Positions 28,632 to 36,956 of a stretch of 64,000 nucleotides of DNA are shown here, in pieces (position 1 is the stretch's first letter; every line of letters begins with the position of its first letter). A model generated the notes under the pieces. That model searched no databases, had not been told where the DNA came from, and was given only the letters and a program-made list of their open reading frames with translations. The stretch lies in contig NZ_CP098400.1 of NCBI RefSeq assembly GCF_023674465.1, positions 2,136,801 through 2,200,800 on the forward strand, read 5' to 3'. This DNA is from Xiashengella succiniciproducens. Its GTDB lineage: Bacteria; Bacteroidota; Bacteroidia; Bacteroidales; Marinilabiliaceae. A program made the translations under genes and the position numbers.

Positions 28632-29321
28632 CTATCTTTGATTGTGCAATCTAAATACCATTCTACTATAAGGTTCAATTTGTTCAGGTTCCTTGAATCT
28701 GTAATAAAAGGCCCCCTTCCTTGAGTTTGCTTTATCCTTAAAATTAAGTCTTTCGATAACATTAAGAGACTTGACCCTTTTTCTGAAATTTGACGGGTCA
28801 AAGGGTCTTTTATAAATGGCGTAGTACAGATCAACAAGTTGATTGAAGGTAAAGAAATCAGGAAGCAGCTCCCTGCCAATAACTTCATTTGCGGCCTTGG
28901 TCTGCAATGCCAGCAGGGCCTGGTCAACCATGACCTTATGGTCAAATATTAGTTCAGGCAATTCACTAATAGGTATCCAGTGTGCACCATTCTTACCAAC
29001 CAGTTCGGTATCATGATCCTGAATCTTGATAAGCGCAAAAAATGACACACTAATTACTCTCTCACCCGGGTCACGGTTTGGTTCAGAAAATGTATAAATC
29101 TGCTCCAGGAATATATCTTTCAATCCGGTTGTTTCAAACAGAACCCTGAGAGCAGCATCTTCAACTGATTCTTTTTCATTTACAAAACCGCCGGGCAGGG
29201 ACCATCCTCCCTTACCAGGGTCAAAGTCGCGATGCCTTAGGAGTACTTTCAATTCGGAATCCTCATAGCCAAAGATAACGCAGTCAACAGCCACAAGGAA
29301 TTTAGGGTGATTATAGGTCAT
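28632..29321 (-). CDS. Second Nudix-related (NrtR/AraR-type) transcriptional regulator
   Basis: This is a 229-residue protein taken from the ATG at 29321 (MTYNHPKFLVAVDCVIFGYE), which matches the usual start of the family. An upstream ATG at 29411 lies inside the terminator hairpin of the preceding gene and is unlikely. The Nudix domain has 'WSLPGGFVNEKESVEDAALR' followed by 'VLFETTGL', closer to a true Nudix box than its neighbour but still lacking the full REuxEE core. The winged helix shows 'FFTFNQLVDLYYAIYKRPFD' and 'PSNFRKRVKSLNVIERL'. It resembles the 27481-28245 regulator throughout, so the two look like diverged duplicates. It stands as a single-gene unit between terminators. Its ligand and targets are unknown; regulation of sugar catabolism is the family expectation. 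Confidence 0.85.
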   Translation of the reverse strand: MTYNHPKFLVAVDCVIFGYEDSELKVLLRHRDFDPGKGGWSLPGGFVNEKESVEDAALRVLFETTGLKDIFLEQIYTFSEPNRDPGERVISVSFFALIKIQDHDTELVGKNGAHWIPISELPELIFDHKVMVDQALLALQTKAANEVIGRELLPDFFTFNQLVDLYYAIYKRPFDPSNFRKRVKSLNVIERLNFKDKANSRKGAFYYRFKEPEQIEPYSRMVFRLHNQR

Positions 29322-29392
29322 AACAGGCAAATATTTCTCAATAGTGAATATAGTATTTTTATCTATTATAAAGCATGATCCCTTGAAAAACC

Positions 29393-29416
29393 TTAATGTG
29401 CCTCCAGGCACATTAA
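29393..29416 (-). terminator. Intrinsic terminator after the MmcQ/YjbR-like gene
   Basis: A near-perfect palindrome of 11-bp arms (TTAATGTGCCT and AGGCACATTAA) is followed on the minus strand by GG and TTTTT. It ends the transcript of the gene at 29427-29783 and overlaps the rejected upstream start of the next regulator. Confidence 0.85.
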
Positions 29417-29426
29417 ACCCGTATGG

Positions 29427-29783
29427 CTATGCTTTCTTCTCAAATTCCTCTCTTGTCTTTCTGGGCAAGCTTTTGTATACCAAGGCATAAGAATGATTGA
29501 TCATGTTTCTGAGGAATTCATCATTCAGGCTCCCGTCAATATCTATAGTATTCCAGTGGGTCTTATTCATATGATAACCGGGACGTATTGCAGAATGTTC
29601 CTCCCTGAGTGTAACAGCATATTCGGGATCACATTTCACGTTGATGCTGAATGGTCCGTCTAGTCCAGTTAATAGGAATATCTTCCCACCAACCTTAAAG
29701 ACTAGGGTGTCTGGACCGAAGGGCATATCCTCGGTAACATGGGGAAGAGACAAACAATAATCACGAAGGGTCTCAATATTCAT
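29427..29783 (-). CDS. MmcQ/YjbR family protein
   Basis: This 118-residue cytoplasmic protein has the family pattern 'LRDYCLSLPHVTEDMPFGPD' at the N-terminus, 'LVFKVGGKIFLLTGL' and 'INVKCDPEYAVTLREEH', then 'GYHMNKTHWNTIDIDGSLND' and a C-terminal helix 'NHSYALVYKSLPRKTREEF'. The fold (CyaY-like, double-wing) has been proposed to bind DNA, but the biological role of the family is poorly defined. It starts 19 nt after the YraN-like gene in the same direction and ends before a strong terminator, so it is probably the last gene of the LD-carboxypeptidase-YraN transcript. Confidence 0.85.
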   Translation of the reverse strand: MNIETLRDYCLSLPHVTEDMPFGPDTLVFKVGGKIFLLTGLDGPFSINVKCDPEYAVTLREEHSAIRPGYHMNKTHWNTIDIDGSLNDEFLRNMINHSYALVYKSLPRKTREEFEKKA

Positions 29784-29802
29784 AGGTATTCAATTAAGTC
29801 AA

Positions 29803-30168
29803 TTACTCTGCCTGTGCAGTAAATGCATCCTCGATATGTTCTATATCCCAGCGCCCGTCTCTATGAGAGATACAGGCAATGAGGTCAAATCTGATACGGT
29901 TGTCCAGCTTTTTGTAACGTACATAATTATCGGCTGCAAGAATCAGGTAACGCATCTTGAGTGGCATCACACTGTCACGTGGGTGTAGCACATCACTACT
30001 GGTTCTGGTTCTGACCTCTACAAAAACCACGGTATCACCGTCGAAAGCTATTATATCAACCTCTTTGTGATGGAAGTACCAGTTGCGCTCCACTATCTTA
30101 TAACCTTTTGCCTGCAGATATTCAGCAGCTTTGTCCTCACCAAGTCGCCCAAGATCATTATGCTCTGC
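29803..30168 (-). CDS. YraN family (UPF0102) endonuclease-like protein
   Basis: The 121-residue protein is taken from the ATG at 30168 (MAEHNDLGRLGEDKAAEYL). The open frame extends upstream to 30207 but would overlap the LD-carboxypeptidase gene and add non-family sequence. The core is the restriction-endonuclease-like motif 'EVDIIAFDGDTVVFVEVRTR' (E-x-D ... E-V-R), with the Lys of the usual EVK replaced by Arg, as in several members. The family is thought to act on Holliday junctions or other DNA, but function is not established. It follows the LD-carboxypeptidase start region closely and is followed by the MmcQ/YjbR-like gene. Confidence 0.87.
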   Translation of the reverse strand, partial: AEHNDLGRLGEDKAAEYLQAKGYKIVERNWYFHHKEVDIIAFDGDTVVFVEVRTRTSSDVLHPRDSVMPLKMRYLILAADNYVRYKKLDNRIRFDLIACISHRDGRWDIEHIEDAFTAQAE

Positions 30169-30175
30169 CATAGAT

Positions 30176-31084
30176 TCAGGTATTGTACTGCAACAATAGT
30201 CCTTCACTTGTCACCTTCATCCTGACTTCGGTACCGAGTACCAGTGGCAGGTTAAGCAGATCATGACCGGCAGGAAAGCCAAAGGCCACGGGAAAAGGCA
30301 AATCCCTTACAGCTTCTGCAATAATCTCATAAGCTGTCTGACCAAAGTGGGGTTCTGAATCCTTCATATCGGTCATCCCTCCTATTATAAGTCCGGTAAG
30401 CCCTTCAAACTTGCCCGCAAGTTTGAAGCCCCTAACCAGCCTGTCCATATGATATAGATATTCTCCAACATCCTCGATAAACAATATTTTTCCTTCAGGA
30501 TTAAAATCAAGAATGCTTCCCTTAAGGATATCCAGCACTGTAAGGTTACCTCCTATAAGTACCCCCTCCCCTATTCCGGCTTTATTTAATGGATGCGGTT
30601 CTACCATGTATTCAGGCCATAGTCCGGAAACCAGATCCCAAAGCATGTCAACTCCATTATCAGGGGCACCTTTCCTGTCAAAGGCCTTGGGCATGGGACC
30701 ATGAACAGAGGTGAGTCCCATTGTGTTTTGAAGTAAGGAATGGAAGTAAGTTATATCGCTGCAGCCGATAAACCACTTATGTTTTTTTGCCAAAGGAGAA
30801 AGATCCACCATCCCGGTCAGGCGCCCGCAGCCATAACCACCACGGCTAAACCAGATAGCAGCAACTTCCGGATTATTTATGGCAGCCTGCAGATCCTCGG
30901 CCCTGTTTCTGTCCGTACCTGCAAAGCGATTCCACGAATCATATACATGGTCTCCTATCCTTATCCTGAGCCCCCTTCCTCTGAGATACTCAGCCGCAGC
31001 TTTGATATAGGAAGCATCCACTATGCCTGCAGGCGATACTATGGCAACCAGATCTCCGGGTCTCAGACTCTCTGCTAATGTCAT
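30176..31084 (-). CDS. ldcA: LD-carboxypeptidase (peptidase family S66)
   Basis: A product of about 302 residues is taken from the ATG at 31084 (MTLAESLRPGDLVAIVSPAG); the longer frame to 31198 adds a non-conserved hydrophobic leader. Family signatures are 'IWFSRGGYGCGRL', the nucleophile Ser in 'FIGCSDITYFHS', the Glu of 'ILFIEDVGEYLY' and the His of 'VAFGFPAGHDLLNLPL', together the S66 Ser-Glu-His triad. The enzyme removes the terminal D-Ala from murein tetrapeptides during peptidoglycan recycling in the cytoplasm. It is divergent from metG and is followed 7 nt later by the YraN-like gene. The symbol is used for the family. Confidence 0.88.
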   Translation of the reverse strand: MTLAESLRPGDLVAIVSPAGIVDASYIKAAAEYLRGRGLRIRIGDHVYDSWNRFAGTDRNRAEDLQAAINNPEVAAIWFSRGGYGCGRLTGMVDLSPLAKKHKWFIGCSDITYFHSLLQNTMGLTSVHGPMPKAFDRKGAPDNGVDMLWDLVSGLWPEYMVEPHPLNKAGIGEGVLIGGNLTVLDILKGSILDFNPEGKILFIEDVGEYLYHMDRLVRGFKLAGKFEGLTGLIIGGMTDMKDSEPHFGQTAYEIIAEAVRDLPFPVAFGFPAGHDLLNLPLVLGTEVRMKVTSEGLLLQYNT

Positions 31085-31230
31085 CACATTTGATTTAAAA
31101 CAAATATTAAAAATAATACATATCCACAAATACCGTGAAAGCATATCCCGGTCATTTTCTAAATCTTTAGTTATCTTTGTCAGACTTGTAACGAACATAC
31201 AACAATACGATATTATTTAGCCAGGAATTT

Positions 31231-33267
31231 ATGACGAATTTTAAACGCACGCTGGTCACCTCAGCATTGCCTTATGCCAATGGTCCTGTGCATATAGGAC
31301 ACCTTGCAGGGGTTTATGTGCCGGCCGACATTTACACACGTTACCTCAGACTTAAAGGTGAGGATGTTTTGTTTATCGGAGGATCTGACGAGCATGGTGT
31401 GCCCATTACCCTCAAAGCAAGAAAAGAGGGTATCTCTCCCCAGGATGTGGTTGACAAGTACCACAATCTAATCAAGAAATCATTTGAGGACTTTGGTATT
31501 TCTTTCGACATATATTCAAGAACCACCAGTAAGGTTCACCACGAAACTGCTGCTCAATTCTTCAGAACCCTTTATGACAAAGGCAAATTCCTGGAAAAGG
31601 AAAGCGAACAATATTTCGATCCTGAAGCCCAGCAGTTTCTTGCCGACAGGTATATAACAGGAACATGCCCACACTGTCATAAGGACGGTGCATACGGCGA
31701 CCAATGCGAAAGCTGCGGTACTTCACTCAATGCAATGGACCTTATTAATCCAAGATCGGTTATTTCAGGTAGTACTCCGGTACTTAAAAAGACAAAACAC
31801 TGGTACCTGCCTTTGGATAAGCATGAGCCTTTCCTTAAAAAATGGATCCTTGAGGATCATAAGGAATGGAAGTCAAATGTTTATGGTCAGTGCAAATCAT
31901 GGATAGACCTTGGCTTACAGCCCCGGGCTGTAAGCCGTGACCTTGACTGGGGTGTACCTATTCCTGTAGAAGGTGCTGAAGGCAAGGTTCTTTATGTTTG
32001 GTTTGATGCTCCAATCGGTTATATCTCTGCTACCAAGGAACTGACTCCCGACTGGGAAAAATACTGGAAGGACCCGGAATGTCGTATGCTACACTTTATT
32101 GGCAAGGATAATATAGTTTTCCACTGTATTATCTTCCCCTCAATGCTTAAGGCTGAGGGATCTTACATCCTGCCCGACAATGTTCCGGCCAACGAGTTCC
32201 TCAACCTCGAGGGAGACAAGATATCAACCTCACGTAACTGGGCTGTATGGCTACATGAATACCTTGAGGACTTCAAAGACAAGCAGGACGTGCTGCGCTA
32301 TGTGCTTACAGCCAATGCACCTGAGACCAAGGACAACGACTTCACCTGGAAGGACTTTCAGGCAAGGAACAACAACGAACTTGTTGCTATATACGGTAAT
32401 TTTGTCAACCGCAGCATAGTGCTGACTCACAAATACTACAACGGGGTGGTTCCAACTCCCGGCCAGTACAACGACTTTGACAAGGAAACTGTAACGGGTA
32501 TTCAGGAGCTGATTGGAAAGGTTGAAGTAGCCCTCGACAATTTCAGGTTCCGCGAAGCAGTCAAAGAAGCTATGAACCTTGCAAGGCTGGGTAATAAGTA
32601 TCTGGCTGATACCGAACCCTGGAAGCTAATCAAGACCGATCCTGAACGTGTAAAAACCATTATGTATATCTCTCTGCAAATCACTGCAGCCCTTTCAATC
32701 CTGATGGAGCCCTTTATGCCTTTTTCCTCACGTAAACTGAGGGATATGTTGGGCATGGAGGAAGCCGACTGGGCTATCAGCAAGCAGGAAGAGATTCTGA
32801 AACCAGGGCACAAGATCAATGAAGGTGAACTCTTGTTCCAGAAGATAGAAGACACTGAGATAGACCGTCAACTTGAAAAACTTGCAGCTTCAAAGAAGGC
32901 CAACGAGATGGCTGCAGGCAGAAACATAAATCCGCAAAAGGACAACATAAGCTTCGATGACTTCAGTAAGATGGACATCCGTGTCGGTACCATCCTGGAG
33001 GCCGAAAAGCTGCCCAAGACCAAGAAACTACTGAGACTAAAGATAGATACAGGTTTAGACCAACGAACTGTGGTTTCAGGTATTGCCGAACATTTTAATC
33101 CTGAGGAGATTATTGGTCGTCAGGTTACTATGCTTGTCAATCTTGAGCCAAGGAATATCAAGGGTATCGAATCCCAGGGTATGATCCTGATGGCTGAAGA
33201 TGCTGACGGAAAACTTGTATTCGTAGGACCTGACAAAAAGATAGGTAACGGATCTGAAGTACGATAA
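31231..33267 (+). CDS. metG: Methionine--tRNA ligase with C-terminal tRNA-binding domain
   Basis: The 678-residue protein has the usual length for Bacteroidota MetRS. It has the HIGH motif ('[17 protein letters not shown]'), a four-cysteine zinc knuckle ('[17 protein letters not shown]' near residues 148-165), a KMSKS-loop variant ('[13 protein letters not shown]') and the anticodon-binding helical domain. From about residue 575 there is a fused EMAP/Trbp111-type tRNA-binding domain ('[20 protein letters not shown]', '[18 protein letters not shown]'). It charges tRNA-Met. It stands alone, divergent from ldcA, and ends before a terminator. Confidence 0.98.
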   Translation: MTNFKRTLVTSALPYANGPVHIGHLAGVYVPADIYTRYLRLKGEDVLFIGGSDEHGVPITLKARKEGISPQDVVDKYHNLIKKSFEDFGISFDIYSRTTSKVHHETAAQFFRTLYDKGKFLEKESEQYFDPEAQQFLADRYITGTCPHCHKDGAYGDQCESCGTSLNAMDLINPRSVISGSTPVLKKTKHWYLPLDKHEPFLKKWILEDHKEWKSNVYGQCKSWIDLGLQPRAVSRDLDWGVPIPVEGAEGKVLYVWFDAPIGYISATKELTPDWEKYWKDPECRMLHFIGKDNIVFHCIIFPSMLKAEGSYILPDNVPANEFLNLEGDKISTSRNWAVWLHEYLEDFKDKQDVLRYVLTANAPETKDNDFTWKDFQARNNNELVAIYGNFVNRSIVLTHKYYNGVVPTPGQYNDFDKETVTGIQELIGKVEVALDNFRFREAVKEAMNLARLGNKYLADTEPWKLIKTDPERVKTIMYISLQITAALSILMEPFMPFSSRKLRDMLGMEEADWAISKQEEILKPGHKINEGELLFQKIEDTEIDRQLEKLAASKKANEMAAGRNINPQKDNISFDDFSKMDIRVGTILEAEKLPKTKKLLRLKIDTGLDQRTVVSGIAEHFNPEEIIGRQVTMLVNLEPRNIKGIESQGMILMAEDADGKLVFVGPDKKIGNGSEVR

Positions 33268-33322
33268 GTACTCTACTGTATAAAATCCAAAGCCCGGACT
33301 TCCATCCGGGCTATCAACAGAT

Positions 33323-33353
33323 TAGGCTGCCCATTTTTGGATAGCCTATTTTT
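33323..33353 (+). terminator. Terminator of metG
   Basis: The stem TAGGCT/AGCCTA (33323-33328 with 33343-33348) has inner CCA/TGG pairing and is followed by TTTTT. Just upstream, another hairpin (AGCCCGGA 33291-33298, TCCGGGCT 33305-33312) lies without a T tract. Confidence 0.7.
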
Positions 33354-33360
33354 GCAAAAA

Positions 33361-33385
33361 ACCCTCAGGCTGATGCTCTGAGGGT
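33361..33385 (-). terminator. Terminator of the HU-SPOR gene
   Basis: The 8-bp stem ACCCTCAG/CTGAGGGT has a 9-nt loop. Read leftward it is followed by a run of T, 21 nt beyond the stop codon of the HU-SPOR gene. It lies back to back with the metG terminator. Confidence 0.8.
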
Positions 33386-33406
33386 CCGGAATATCATAGC
33401 TAAATA

Positions 33407-34414
33407 CTATCTTGAATGGTGTACCCAGACTGAGGCAAAGCGACTTTCTTTTCTTAGTTCGTTCATTGCCATCACAGCCTCATCCCTGTTGCTGAATGAC
33501 TTGATTGCAATCCTGTGTCTGCCTGACTTATCTGCAAGCACCTTAGCATCTTCAAAGCCCTCAGCCTTATACTTAGCTACTGCCTTGGCAGCTGGTACTG
33601 CTTCAACAAAGCTTGCTGCAATAATATGGTATGGTCCTGATGACTTTATCACTTCCGCTGTGGTGACAACCTCTGGAGAGGCAAGAACCTCATCGGTCTG
33701 AATCTCTGCAGGTGAGGACTGAACAAGAGCACTGGAAGCTGCATTATCAGAAATCTCAACAGTCTCAGTAGGTATGGCAACAGTCTGTATTGCTTCAACA
33801 GGATAATTTACTGTCTGTTTAAAAGACGGTGTAACACCGGCCTGATACATATCCGGTGTGTTCAGATTGAAGGTGGAAAGAACAAAGAACCCGGCAACCA
33901 TGGCAGCAGCTACTCTGTAATACCATGGTGAACGTATTGAGATTACCTCATTAACCATGCGCCCTGACTCAATCCTTGCAATGTGTTTGTAATCCAGTGG
34001 CTCAAATCTGAAAGAGCTCAATCCGAAAGCCTCCGGCAGGAATGACTTGCTGTCATTCGCTTCAAACAGAATATTACCTATTGCATCATAGCGCAATATT
34101 CCTACCTCACCAAGACTCACTGTTTCACCAGCATTAATACGGTCGCGTATGTCGATGACAAAACTTTCGACGATACCCGCAGCATCAACATAAGGAATTG
34201 AGAACTTCATCGCAATATGACTGATTAGCAATCCGTCATTGTGATGCAAACTGCGGTTGAAGCCGATCTCCTTGCAAGGTGGCATAAAGACACACCCGTC
34301 AGCAGCAATTACAGCAGACCTGTGATTGGCAACAAATGCACCCAGTCCTGGCACTATCACGCAGTCGTGATAGTGCAGAAGTTCTGCGATATGTATTTCC
34401 ACTGCTTCTTTCAT
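33407..34414 (-). CDS. Membrane protein with N-terminal HU-CCDC81-like domains and C-terminal SPOR domain
   Basis: About 335 residues from the start MKEAVEIHIAELLHYHDC at 34414 (an ATG two codons upstream at 34420 is also possible). The N-terminal half matches the two HU-like bacterial CCDC81 domains common in Bacteroidota ('VIVPGLGAFVANHRSA', 'FNRSLHHNDGLLISHIAM', 'AGETVSLGEVGILRYDAIGN'). One membrane helix lies near 166-186 ('YRVAAAMVAGFFVLSTF'). After a low-complexity Ser/Thr/Glu linker, a SPOR domain occupies about the last 75 residues ('YHIIAASFVEAVPAAKAVAK', 'HRIAIKSFSNRDEAV'). SPOR binds glycan strands lacking stem peptides at septa; the HU-like part may bind DNA or serve as a cytoplasmic scaffold. 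The exact function is unknown. Confidence 0.85.
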   Translation of the reverse strand: MKEAVEIHIAELLHYHDCVIVPGLGAFVANHRSAVIAADGCVFMPPCKEIGFNRSLHHNDGLLISHIAMKFSIPYVDAAGIVESFVIDIRDRINAGETVSLGEVGILRYDAIGNILFEANDSKSFLPEAFGLSSFRFEPLDYKHIARIESGRMVNEVISIRSPWYYRVAAAMVAGFFVLSTFNLNTPDMYQAGVTPSFKQTVNYPVEAIQTVAIPTETVEISDNAASSALVQSSPAEIQTDEVLASPEVVTTAEVIKSSGPYHIIAASFVEAVPAAKAVAKYKAEGFEDAKVLADKSGRHRIAIKSFSNRDEAVMAMNELRKESRFASVWVHHSR

Positions 34415-34535
34415 ACACACAAATATAAGGAATTTTAAACGCCAAAGGAAGATTGTTTTTTAACATCTGTTGAAATAATGTTGAAAAGTCCCTGTCGCAA
34501 TTGCTACCTTTCTCAAAGCCATAATCAAAGCAGAG

Positions 34536-34586
34536 GACAGGAAAATGGGATTTTTACAAAAAGCTGTCAAAAATCACATTCCTGTC
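34536..34586. repeat. Imperfect inverted repeat upstream of galE
   Basis: Arms at 34536-34555 (starting GACAGGA and ending GATTTTT) and 34569-34586 (AAAAATC...TCCTGTC) are complementary over about 14-16 positions, about 105 bp before the galE start. It may be a leader hairpin or a regulator site; there is no supporting evidence beyond the symmetry. Confidence 0.4.
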
Positions 34587-34689
34587 CGCTATGTCCCGCC
34601 ACCTGTCAATATTCTTCGGCAAGTTGATGTTTTTATCACTACTTTTACGATTGAAGTTCACGTTGGATAACAAACGAAGTTTTTAAATA

Positions 34690-35715
34690 ATGGGAGAAAA
34701 AGTACTTGTTACCGGAGGGACCGGATATATCGGCTCTCACACGGTTGTAGAGTTGCAAAACGCAGGTTTTAAAGCAGTAATAGCCGACAATCTGTCAAAC
34801 TCGCGCATAGAGGTAGTTGACTCAATCGCAAAGATTACAGGCAGGAAGCCTGAGTTTGAAAAGGTGGACCTGTCATCGGCAGAGGAGTGCAAACAGCTTT
34901 TTGAAAAGCATCCTGGGATAGGTTCGATTATTCACTTTGCCGCATATAAGTCTGTTGGAGAATCAGTTGATAAACCACTTGAATATTATCACAACAATAT
35001 CAACTCGCTGATCAATATTCTTAACAATATGCACAGGCTGGGTATCAGACATATGGTATTCAGTTCAAGTTGCACGGTTTACGGACAACCCGATCAACTG
35101 CCGGTAACCGAGGAGACACCAAGAAAACCTGCTCAGTCACCCTATGGCAATACAAAGGCCATCTGTGAAGATATAATACGTGATTTCTGCAAGGCACAGG
35201 CTGATTATAGCTGTATTGCACTCCGATATTTCAATCCTATTGGAGCACATCCTTCTGCTCTTATTGGTGAATTGCCTCTGGGGGTTCCCAACAACCTGGT
35301 TCCCTTTATCACCCAGACAGCAGCAGGTATCAGAAAGGAGTTGAGCATCTTCGGGGATGATTACAATACTCCCGATGGTACAGCAATCAGGGATTATATT
35401 AATGTGGTGGACCTGTCAAAAGCTCACGTTGTGGCTATCAAGAGACTGATAGATAATAAGCAAAAGAATAACTATGAGTACTTCAACATAGGCACAGGTA
35501 CGGGTTTAAGTGTTATGGAACTGGTGCAAACCTTTATCAAGGTTACCGGAGTCAAGCTGCCATACAAGATTGCCCCCCGACGCCCCGGTGATATTGAAAA
35601 AATATGGGCTGACACATCACTATCCAATAAAGAATTGGGTTGGAAGGCAGAGAAAAGCACAGAGGAGACTCTGTTGTCGGCATGGAACTGGGAAAAGCAT
35701 TTCAGAGGCATATGA
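34690..35715 (+). CDS. galE: UDP-glucose 4-epimerase
   Basis: The 341-residue extended short-chain dehydrogenase has the NAD-binding motif 'LVTGGTGYIGSHTVVELQN', the Ser of 'VFSSSCTVYG', catalytic Tyr152 in 'SPYGNTKAICE' (Y-x3-K), 'ALRYFNPIGAHPSALIGE' and 'TPDGTAIRDYINVVDL', which are hallmarks of GalE. It interconverts UDP-glucose and UDP-galactose for surface polysaccharides and for galactose catabolism, which matches a genome that frees galactose with GH2. rfbB follows 65 nt downstream in the same direction, suggesting a nucleotide-sugar transcript. Confidence 0.95.
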   Translation: MGEKVLVTGGTGYIGSHTVVELQNAGFKAVIADNLSNSRIEVVDSIAKITGRKPEFEKVDLSSAEECKQLFEKHPGIGSIIHFAAYKSVGESVDKPLEYYHNNINSLINILNNMHRLGIRHMVFSSSCTVYGQPDQLPVTEETPRKPAQSPYGNTKAICEDIIRDFCKAQADYSCIALRYFNPIGAHPSALIGELPLGVPNNLVPFITQTAAGIRKELSIFGDDYNTPDGTAIRDYINVVDLSKAHVVAIKRLIDNKQKNNYEYFNIGTGTGLSVMELVQTFIKVTGVKLPYKIAPRRPGDIEKIWADTSLSNKELGWKAEKSTEETLLSAWNWEKHFRGI

Positions 35716-35780
35716 ATAATTGCCTCTCACACAAAAAAAGGTTATTTTGCCATTTCTAAAAACAAGAACAACAATATACT

Positions 35781-36833
35781 ATGAAGAAGATTCTGATAAC
35801 AGGTGGAGCAGGTTTTATCGGCTCGCATGTGGTCAGGTTGTTTGTCAACAAATACCCGGACTACAAAATTTTCAACCTTGATGCCCTGACATATGCGGGA
35901 AACTTGGAAAACCTGAAGGATATAGAGGACAAGCGCAATTATGAGTTTATAAAGGGTGATATTACTGATCAAAAGACCGTAGGTCGTCTGTTTGCTGTCA
36001 ACAAGTTTGACGGAGTCATCCATCTTGCTGCTGAGTCACATGTTGACAGAAGCATTAACAACCCGATGGAATTTATCAATACAAACATAGTTGGTACTGT
36101 TACCCTACTCAATGCTGCCCGTGAGCAATGGAAGGATGATAAAGAAGGTAAGCTTTTCTATCACGTCTCAACTGACGAAGTCTATGGTACACTTGGTGAA
36201 ACAGGTATCTTCACTGAGGAGACTCCTTACGATCCACGCAGTCCCTATTCTGCATCAAAAGCCTCATCAGATCACCTTGTAAGAGCTTATTTCCACACCT
36301 ATGGCCTGCCAATTGTAATAAGCAACTGCTCCAACAACTATGGGCCAAACCAGTTTCCCGAAAAGCTCCTACCCCTCGCAATCAACAATATCCTAAACAA
36401 CAAGCCAATTCCTATTTACGGTAAGGGTGAGAACATTCGCGACTGGCTCTATGTTGAAGACCACGCAAAGGCAATAGATATAATATTCCACAAGGGTCGC
36501 ATTGGAGAAACCTACAATATCGGTGGTATCAACGAGTGGAAAAATATCGATTTGATCAAGTTGCTTTGCAAGGTTATGGATAAGGAACTCAACCGTCCTG
36601 CTGGCACATCTGAAGGCCTTATTACCTATGTAAAGGACCGTGCCGGTCATGATCTGAGGTATGCCATAGATCCAAGCAAACTAGTCAACGAACTAGGATG
36701 GAAACCATCACTGCAGTTTGAGGAAGGCCTTGAGAAAACTGTAAAATGGTATCTTTCCAACCTCGATTGGATGAAAAGAATTATCTCAGGGGAATACGAA
36801 TCCTATTACAGCGAACAATACGGAGGCAGGTAA
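35781..36833 (+). CDS. rfbB: dTDP-glucose 4,6-dehydratase
   Basis: The 350-residue protein has 'ILITGGAGFIGSHVVRLF', the active-site 'HVSTDEVYGTLGETG' (Asp and Glu of the dehydratase), Tyr156 of 'SPYSASKASSDHL' (Y-x3-K) and 'NYGPNQFPEKLLPLAI', 'IRDWLYVEDHAKAI' and 'YNIGGINEWKNID', all characteristic of RfbB/RmlB. It makes dTDP-4-keto-6-deoxyglucose for rhamnose and other deoxysugars of the cell surface. The usual rfbA, rfbC and rfbD partners are not in this window. It follows galE. Confidence 0.93.
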   Translation: MKKILITGGAGFIGSHVVRLFVNKYPDYKIFNLDALTYAGNLENLKDIEDKRNYEFIKGDITDQKTVGRLFAVNKFDGVIHLAAESHVDRSINNPMEFINTNIVGTVTLLNAAREQWKDDKEGKLFYHVSTDEVYGTLGETGIFTEETPYDPRSPYSASKASSDHLVRAYFHTYGLPIVISNCSNNYGPNQFPEKLLPLAINNILNNKPIPIYGKGENIRDWLYVEDHAKAIDIIFHKGRIGETYNIGGINEWKNIDLIKLLCKVMDKELNRPAGTSEGLITYVKDRAGHDLRYAIDPSKLVNELGWKPSLQFEEGLEKTVKWYLSNLDWMKRIISGEYESYYSEQYGGR

Positions 36834-36908
36834 ATCAAGTAAGCGATAGACCTCTTGACATTATCATCAAACCAACACATCTGTCGTGACTACATAACCC
36901 CAAAAGTA

Positions 36909-36938
36909 AAAGCCTGAGATCTGCAAATCTCAGGCTTT
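36909..36938. terminator. Bidirectional terminator between rfbB and glmS
   Basis: A 12-bp perfect stem (AAAGCCTGAGAT at 36909-36920 with ATCTCAGGCTTT at 36927-36938) has a 6-nt loop and T-rich flanks on both strands. It is placed between convergent rfbB and glmS. Confidence 0.85.
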
Positions 36939-36956
36939 TCTAATTGCTTTGCTATC

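Noticed and set aside
29322-29411. Upstream ATG extension of the second Nudix-type regulator
   Set aside because: The extra 30 codons begin within the terminator hairpin of the preceding gene and do not match the family N-terminus, which starts at 29321.
30169-30207. Upstream extension of the YraN-like gene
   Set aside because: It would overlap the ldcA coding region and adds no family sequence; the ATG at 30168 gives the usual YraN start.
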